NCBI GenBank assembly: GCA_963669155.1
Contig: OZ022591.1
Location: 8,019,661-8,083,660 of the forward strand
Reading direction: 5' to 3'
Length of the DNA: 64,000 nucleotides
Origin: Arbacia lixula
Lineage: Eukaryota; Echinodermata; Echinoidea; Arbacioida; Arbaciidae
The notes beneath the pieces are model-generated. The model saw only the letters and a program-made list of their open reading frames with translations, was not told the DNA's origin and ran no database searches. Below are positions 53,110 through 62,407 of this stretch, in pieces (within the stretch, counting starts at the first letter, position 1; each line of letters opens with the position of its first letter). The position numbers and the translations under genes are program-made.

Positions 53110-53309
53110 TGTTTTCAGGCTTTGTGATGTACAAATGTTAGGATGTTATAATTTGCTGTGTAATTGCAGTAACCAAATGGGGTGTGCCTTAATTGCACCC
53201 TATATGGAATTAGAAGTTTATTCATAGCCTGTCGTCTATTGTCCCGTACAGTAGATTGTCTGGGAGTTATGCTGCTTACTACATGAAGATCAGTAAAGAA
53301 TGGTTTAAC
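53110..53309. mobile_element. MITE family G, copy 3
   Basis: Shares GGCTTTGTGA, GTAACCAAATGGGGTGTG and AGAATGGTTTAAC with the other family members. It overlaps the likely 3' UTR of the CFAP74-like gene. Confidence 0.6.
53217..53222 (-). terminator. Candidate polyadenylation signal of the CFAP74-like gene
   Basis: AATAAA on the minus strand, about 150 bases downstream of the stop codon. It falls inside a MITE, so use of this site is uncertain. Confidence 0.45.
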
Positions 53310-53367
53310 GTCCATATTTATGATGAAGAAGATGTCGTCTTGTGTCTGTGATGAGGCGTCTTTCCCT

Positions 53368-53466
53368 TCACTGAGACACCACCAGTGCTCTGAGGAGTAT
53401 GTTGTACCTCTCCAAGACGTCTCCCTTCAGGTTAATGATGATGCTGCTCTCTACCGGGAGGTTAGG
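53368..53466 (-). CDS. CFAP74: CFAP74-like terminal exon
   Basis: Encodes PNLPVESSIIINLKGDVLER and YNILLRALVVSQ, then TGA. The acceptor is ACTAG; phase 0. The final strand (INLKGDVLERYNILL) completes the ASH fold. Confidence 0.87.
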   Translation of the reverse strand, partial: PNLPVESSIIINLKGDVLERYNILLRALVVSQ

Positions 53467-54634
53467 CTAGTGGGAGGGGAGGGAGGGATGAAGACACAAC
53501 AGGGAGAATATAAGAATATAAGAATATAATAATATAGAGAAAACATATACATTAACTTTAGAGAAAACATATCTATTAACTTTAGAGAAAATATATCTAT
53601 TAACTTTAGAGAAAACATATCTATTAACTTTAGAGAAAACATATCTATTAACTTTAGAGAAAACATGTGTTTATTAACATAATCATTTAATATAGAGAAA
53701 ACATATACATATATTGATATAATTGTAATAGAGAGAAATACATATATATTAGCATTATTCTGACTTAAGGTAATCTCCTTAGCAAAATGATTAATGAAAG
53801 GGAAAGCCAACTGTTTTTTTTATTCACCTTAACATGTAAACCTTCATCTATGTGTCTTTATATCCATCTATCTTTCAGATAAAAAAGGTAAAAATGTGTG
53901 TCTATGTGTTTATATATTGTCATTTATCGGATAATAAATCCATCTATCTATATGTCAATACAACCATTTGTCTATATCTCTACATATTCATCCAACTATA
54001 TGTGAGAAATGCCCTATCAATCTATGTATGCACTTACATCATGTCCTTTGGGTGGTGTCCATGTGAAGTTGACAGCCTTGGTATTGCCTGCTTCTACCAG
54101 CCCTCGCTGTGGCTCAATCTGGAATCCTTGGGTGGAAAGGGCTGCAGCATTGTCAAAGAAAAACTCCCCATTCTGAAAGAAAAAAAAAAAACAATATGAG
54201 AACCTGAATCCCACTAGTACAGTTCAATAATAGATGGAAGGGAAAACTGCAAATGATGTTATATGAAGGTTTCTCTACTTTCTTCTTCTGCAACAACTAA
54301 TACCTCTACTATTCAATACACTAGCAACTGTCATCATAGTGTAATTAAAATTTCATGTTGCTTCTGGCAGAAAAGACGTTGAGGATAATTGACACATGCA
54401 ATGCACACTAGGTGTGGTTGTGGCCTGAATTAATCTTTGGTCCTGATCTGTCATGAAGTAAAAATCAAACATTTAAAGGATTATTACAAGAATATGAACT
54501 GATGGAATGTCACAAAACCTGCTCTCCTCAAAATTGAAATTCTTGAGCTTGATGTTTGAATTTCAGCTTAATTTTTCACTTTGATTTCTTTGTTATTCGT
54601 TTTCATAAGTTTAAAATGATTTTTTTAAAACCTG

Positions 54635-54700
<66 letters not shown>

Positions 54701-54863
54701 CTCCTCCTTCTCCTCTTCCCTCACTTCCGTCCCTACCTTCTTCTCCATCTATTTTTGCCTTGTTCTTCTTTTGTTTTGTTGCACTTTCTCTTCTCCTGCT
54801 CCTCCTTCTTCTCTTCCACTACTACCACTACTACTACTACTACCACTACTACTACCTCTACTA

Positions 54864-54902
<39 letters not shown>

Positions 54903-57900
54903 TTACTACTACTACTACTACTACCACTACTACTACTACTACTTCTACTACTACCACAACTACTTCTACTACTACTACTACTACTACTACTAATACCACT
55001 ACTACTACTACTACTACTTCTACTACTACTACTACTACTTCTACTACTACTACTACTTCTACTACTACTACTACTACTACTACTATAATAAATAAATAAA
55101 TAATAAATCATTTATAGAGCGCAGAAACTATATTTATATATTCTACTGCGCTGCAAGAGCTTTTATATGCACTTCTACTACATAATGCTATATAATTTTA
55201 AATCATGGTCAGAAGTAGATTAGGTCTATGTTTAGAACAAATAGGTTTTCACCTTTGATTTAAAGCTGTCTAATGTTTTATATTTCCTGATGTCTACAGG
55301 TAGTTTATTCCACAATCTAGGAGCTGCACAAAAGAATGATCGGTCACCTAGGGTTACTTTTGTTCTGATTTGGGGGACTTGCAACAACGATGTGTCTTGT
55401 GTACTGCGGAGATTATGACCATGGGTTTGACATTTAAAATGCAGTAATTCATTAATGTATCTAGGAGCCTGACCATTTAACGCTTTAAAGACTATCACCA
55501 ACATCTTGAATTCAATTCTTTGGCGTACGGGCAGCCACTACTACCACTACTACTACTACTACACCATACCTTCTTGGCAGCAGCAGCCATAGACCTGATG
55601 CAGCCGACCTGTATTGTCCTGGTGGCTGGGCTGATCTCCTTGCCTTCACTCAGGGCCTTGAAACTCAGCAGGGTTGGCAACGCTGGGGGCACAGCTTTGG
55701 GGTCCACAACTGTCAATCAAAAATATGACAAGATGAGTCAATTTTTTTTTTAAACTTTTTTTTTCAATTTATTCAGACACTTTTTTTGTTTAGATTTGTA
55801 TCTAATTTGTTATTTGCATTTGTTTTCATTTTCTTTTTTATTGAGATGAGTAGATATTGAATGTGATGCTTGCTTTGATCACACACTCAACACAAGATGT
55901 GGATGCTACAATACAAGGTCTTTAATCTGCCCTTTACTGAGCCTTCATGTTTGCAGGCTGGCTTTTCTCTACGCAAATACTGAGCAGCGCGACTCCCACG
56001 TAACCTGCTGCACTGGAAATAGACGACAGGCTATGAATGAAATTCAAATTCCTTATAGGTTGCAATTAAGCTACATTCCTTTGGTTACTGTAGTTCCATG
56101 GTTCTATCCTTCTTCCTCCTCCTCCTTCTCCTCTTCCTTCCCTTCCCTCCCTACCTTCTTCTCCATCTATTTTTGCCTCATTCTTATTTTGTTTTGTTGC
56201 ACTTTCTCTTCTCTTGCTCCTCCTTATTCTTCTTCTAATTCATAATCCCCCCGCCCCCTCCTCCTCTTTCTCTTCGCTCCCACCAACCTACCCAATCCCC
56301 TCAACCTTCCCCCCCACTCACCCCCCTCACCCCTGCTCCCTACCTTCCTCCTCCTCCTTCTCCTCTTCCCTCACTTCCGTCCCTACCTTCTTCTCCATCT
56401 ATTTTTGCCTTGTTCTTCTTTTGTTTTGTTGCACTTTCTCTTCTCCTGCTCCTCCTTCTTCTCTTCGCTTCCACCCAATCCCCCCCACCCTCCCCCCACA
56501 CCCTCACCCCTGCTCCCTACCTTCCTCCTCCTCTGGTCCTGGTAGCACCGTGAGCGACTCCACCCTTGGGTGGATCTCATCCAGCCCCTGGAGGAACATG
56601 ATCTTGGTCCTAGCGACGCCCCTCAGGCGAACAGTGTGAGCCTCCTGCTTCCCAAACAGCTGGACACGAGCCATGTCACAGTACAGCTCACTCGCATGGT
56701 CAGGCCGGAACAGGACTCGGATCTCAACCTTCTTACCTACACACATAAATTATCCAAATTTCTGCAATTACAAATCTATCCAATTTTGTTGTGTGTTTTT
56801 TTGGTAGTATTTACTTCACAATTTACAATTTATATCTCATGACTAGCATACATGTACACTTCCATATTATAAACAAATATTTATTGAACTTATTTATCTA
56901 TTCATGTGCTTTTATCAATACACACATTCCATATCAAGCCTTGAAAATCAATCACATCGTAATGCTACACATCTTCATTCAAATGGTACTGAGACGGTTA
57001 GTAGTAAATTAGAAAACCACTTCTTCAATTGAAGGTGATATATCAGTTACAGTTAACCGATATTATGCTGAATCTGAATCTAAATGGCCTCATTCAGAAT
57101 TTGTTTTCTTCAATACATCAAAGCTGATGGATAGTTTGGCTGCTACGTCAGACTAACCTGGCTCCAGCGTGCCTTCGGACGGGATGCAGTCAAAGACGCT
57201 CCTGCCGTCGTAGTTTGCAGGGCCGACCAGCCGGGGAGCCTCTGGGTCTCGCTTGATGAAGGCAGGCAGCTCCTTCTGGTCCAGCTGTTTGTGGAATGAC
57301 AGGCTGTCCAGGAGGATGCGGTAGTCGATGGAGAATGAGGACGTGTTCTCAACCTGATCAGGGAGGAAGGAGCACAAGAAACATCAATATCACATTCTCA
57401 TTCTTTCCCCTCTTTTTCTGCTTCTGATATCTTCCTGACCAGGGAGAAAAAAGCACAAACACCTTAAACATCCTATGATTCTGCAATTTTGGCCATTGGA
57501 TTTGTCAAAGAAAGTGCTGTCACTTTTAAAGGGCATATAATGTACTGGGAAGGCAAAAAAGCCTTCAAAATGTAATTGTTAGCAATCTTCTTGCCAATGA
57601 TCTTAAATTCATATATTGTTTATTTTAGAAGCTTGCTGAAAGTTATTTGCCCTCAAATGATCCACACATGGAGTATTTAATGATTAATGATTGAATCCTC
57701 AAAATGTTCGGCACGAACATTTGGAGGATTTGTGATTTAATCACTCATTACTCCAAATGTAGATCATTTGAAGGCAAATAACTTTCAGCAAGCTTCTAAA
57801 ATAAACAATATATGAATTTTAGACCATTGGCAAGAAGATTGCTAACAATTACATTTTGAAGGCTTTTTGCCTTCCCAGTACAGTATATCCCCTTTAAGTC

Positions 57901-60900
57901 CTAGGCCCTTTCAACTGCAGAATCTAGGCAAAATCCTTTCATCTATCTTCTTAAGAAAAACCACATTCTCCTTTCCCATTTTCCTCTGCATCTGCTTCTT
58001 GCTTCTTCCTCTTATTCCTCTCCTTACATTTCTTCTCTTACCAGCCTTTCTTTCTACTATCCCTCTCCTCTTATCCTGGTAAGATGGTAAGTCAACAGGG
58101 AAAAAAGACATGTTCTCAAACTGATCATGGAGAAAGGAGCATCACAAACATTTAATTAGAAACATCACATTTTCATTCTTTCCATTCTTTGTCTGCACTT
58201 TCTTTTGCTTTTTCTCCTTCTTCCTCCATTTCCATAGCCAGTGTTGTACAACAGTAAGTCAAATTAACACATTTTCAAAGCGTTTTTATTGGGAAGTTGG
58301 GAACAAATTCCTCGGCTATATAGTTTGTAGGGATTGTTATCAAACTTGAGAAGGGCAATTCTTAAGTCATCAATTATATGGTTCACTATCCTACTCCCAA
58401 ATGAAATATTTTATGACAAAAAACATACTAAAAAAGGTAAGAAGATACTGCTTGGCAGATATGCATTTTCTAAAATGTTTTTTTTCATAAGACTCACTGT
58501 TTCTCTGCATTGTCTAAAATGTTTATTCATGAGAGTCACTGTTCCTCTGCATTGTGTGAAATGTCTATTTATGACAGTGACTGTTCCTCTGCACTGTCTA
58601 AAATGTTCATTCATGAGATTGTTCCCACCTTGAAGGTCTCCTCTGCCTCCTCCCCAGCGAGGACGTAGCCCATGTCCAGCTGACCGTCCGCAATGGAAAT
58701 CTTGACCTCTGGCATGAGTCCATGACCTTTCAGGGTGATGCCCAGGGTGTGTTCACCGGAATGGACATCCAGAACCTCATAGAACTGAGAGGGTGGGATG
58801 AGATATTACCATCAGTATCCTCATTATCATTAAAGCCATCGTTATGATTATTATTCTCCTCCGCATCAGCATTATTCAGATCATTGTCAACATCATCATC
58901 ATAACTTTTCTTGTCATTTTATCATCATTAACCCCCTCCCCCTCATTATCATTATGAACATCTTCATCGTCATCGCCATCATCATCATCTATGTCATTAT
59001 CATCATCGCCATTATATCCATGATCATGATCAGCTTCGTCATCATCTAGACATCACCATCATCATGACCATCTTCACCATCATCACCATCATTTTTATGT
59101 TTATGATCATCTTCATCATTGTCATTTATTTCATCATCATCATTAGCATGATCATGATCATCACCTGTGTCATTGTCATCATTATCATCATCATCATTAT
59201 CATCATCATCATCATCATCATCATTATCATGATCATGATCTTTATCACCATCACCACTTAATGTATGTCATCAACTTTATCATCATCATCATCATCACCA
59301 TCACCATCACAGTCCCATGACCGCATCCCAAGTCCTTACCACTTTAGCCGTCATGGGTTCGAAGGCTACAAGGATGGTGTGGGTGTCATCCGGTCCCAGA
59401 CTCCGTAGAGCATTCAGCATCAGGAAGGGTCCGCCCGTATCCAGGATGGACGACTGGAGCTGTACACCTCATAGGTCAAGGACAAACATCCAAAGTAGTA
59501 CTCCAATCACATAAGCTCTTTATGCGCCATTGAGGCTCTTTTGCACTGGCAATTAACAGCATTCCCATAGGGCAGTACATGGGAAGTCTGGCAGAGAAGG
59601 AGTTAAATACTTAGCGTACCTTATGAGCTGATATTTTACTGAGAGTTGTAACTTTGCAACTTTCCAAAGTAACTGTAGGGTTGCAAATATAACAACAAGC
59701 AAATTTGTATTGCTGCATGGATTTGAATTCACTTGAGGTACAAATATATTCACATTCTTCTTGCTGCGCTCACATGCGCAATAATTATAATAATACACAT
59801 CATGTAGTAGATGTATGTTTTCTCCTAGTTTTGTCACGTGTGTATACTAGTGAAGGGAGTAGCAGGTACGACATGTTTTTGGGATCACCAATGTGCGCAG
59901 ACCTCACCAGGATGTGAATCATGCAAAGAACGAAAGCCATATAATCTTGATCGCTAAGCGCACCATGCATCTCATGCTGCTGCGCCCATTCACGTACCAA
60001 AGCTTTTGATCTCACAATGGGGGATGGGTACCGTATAGTAAGCAAATAATCAGCGTTGGTGAGGGTGATGGGACAAACTATCACTTCCGAGGCTTCCGAA
60101 GCACAGCTGTGGAAAGATAGCGTATCCATTCAGATCGCCGAGGAAGCGATAGTTGGTCTCATTGCCTGAAACCACAAGTTGATTATTTGCTTTACATTCC
60201 ACATCTGAAACCAACTATCTATACCAAAAAATGACAATTTGACGTAAAAAAGTAATGTTTACTTCTCTACATAAACCCGAGCCGCTGCCATGGGGAACAC
60301 GCGTTAGGACACGCATTAGGACGCACGTTTGGACGCCTTAGTAATCAATTGATAGTCCGAGTGTAACGCACTTTTATTTCGCGCGTACTAAAAATATTGA
60401 TCACGCGTTAGGACTGTGAGGAGTGAAGAGATCAGCGATTACCTAGAGTGTAACAATTAAACTTTTCTTCTCAGATGATCAGATGGGCAAAACTACGCTT
60501 TATCACGTGATTAACTCTTGACCAATCAAAAAGCAACATTCTTAGTATGTGGAATATAATAGTAAACAACAGGTGGAGCATGTGACTATGCTAGCTAGCT
60601 AGCATAGCATGCAGCGCATGATTGAGCATCGCAATCACATATGCAAGTAATTTTAGTGTGTGGACATCATATCGGGTCAAATACAAGAACCAGCGTAAAT
60701 GTCTGTAAGCCCTTCATTCGAGAAAATATCTGTTCACAAAAAAAAAAGGCTTATACAGTAAACCATTGCTGATAAAGGATACATCAACCACCTCCTGTGA
60801 GACATTCTGGATGGTGATGGACTTGATGACCCGCTGACCGACGGACACCTCGCTGAAGTCCATCACTCCACGGCCGTGGTTTGAGATGACCACTAGGGAT

Positions 60901-62347
60901 GGACGCACAGCTGGACAATGCACCTCCAGGAACAAGGTGTTCTCCACACTGGGACAGAAGACAGTAAGTTTCATCAAAGTTTCATCACAATGTCTTGCAT
61001 AACAACTCTATACTAAAAGATTACAAGGGCATTTCAAACACTTGTTCAATGACATATCAAAGCCCAAAGATTATGAGAAAGAAAATCAACAAAATTAAGT
61101 GCGATTGTTAGCAGTCAGTGGCTCTATCAATTACAATAATAAATTGAACGGAAAATACAAAGTTTACGAATTTCATGCAAACTTTATGCGGACTTCACTC
61201 TTTTTGTTGACCCAACCTTACTAACTGACTTTTTTCATTTGTCATTGTCATTGTAATTTGTCATTTGTCATTTGACATTTTTTTTTACATTTGTCTCAGA
61301 TAGAGACAAATGGGACCAACAATACAGTTCTCTTTTAACCCATTGCTAATGAAAAGATTTTCTGGCTTTGTAAACCCTGGTCCAGTAGGATGTCAAAATA
61401 TGCTGTACAACTGCAGTTACCAAGGAGTTGTGATTATATTGTGCTGTATCCATACAGCAGATTACTCGGGAGTCACGTTGCTCAGCATCTGAGTAGAGAA
61501 AAGCCAGCCTGCATATATTCGGTCTCAGTTAATACATCTTTACATGATGTACAATGAGCTGTACAGTGACTGCTGCTTACCTGTATGGCAGCGTGCCGGG
61601 GTTTCCAGGGAGACCCGAGGCTACATAGCAGGGGATGGAGTAGCTATGGAAACCGCCCTCAAACTGACGAAGCAGCGATGCTTTCCCCGCCGCATAGTCA
61701 TCAGACCTGGCACGCAATGGGAGAAAATAGGAATAATAAATAGCGATTCTTATAAAGTGCAATATTGTGCATTGGGAGTAGAGTGTGAAAGACCAGCTAA
61801 GAATGCCCCTTGTTGCAGTGGGCAGATAAGCACAGAATAGAAATCTGTATACCAGGGCAGACCGTATAGATGCCATCATCATATAGCACAAAACCACATA
61901 GTGACCAAACATGGCCTAGCTCTACGCCGCAGAGAAAGAAGTACCGCTACAAGATACAAGATATGATTTGTACTGGGTCTCTACAAAATAGATCTTAAGT
62001 TAGTGTGTATATGAAGTGATTTTAAATTAATCAATTGACTTAATGTCTTTTGGGTGAGCCCTGCAAAAGGACCACCCTGTCTTTAATGAGTTGCGATTAA
62101 TCTGACTCGATAGCAAATCTAATCTTTTAGCGCCCCAATCTAGGGGGGCTTTTCATCAACATCTTTTGTCTGACAAGTTGTCTTTCTCCGACAGTTACCA
62201 TAGTAACAGTCAGAGGCTAGTGCCTTTCAGCTAATCAAAACTGAGGATTTCACTGAAATTGTCAGCACTGACTATTTGGTTAGTGCTGACAACTTTCATG
62301 AAATGCTCCCCTGAACCTACTCATATTTATTGACAGCAGGATGCATA

Positions 62348-62407
<60 letters not shown>

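Noticed and set aside
54556-55111. Poly-Thr, poly-Ser, poly-Leu and poly-Tyr frames
   Set aside because: All six frames of a (CTA)n repeat are open; not genes.
59800-60129. 109-codon minus-strand frame in the CFAP74 intron
   Set aside because: I first considered it an exon, but splicing 60783 to 59459 gives a continuous conserved protein and this frame has no recognisable family.
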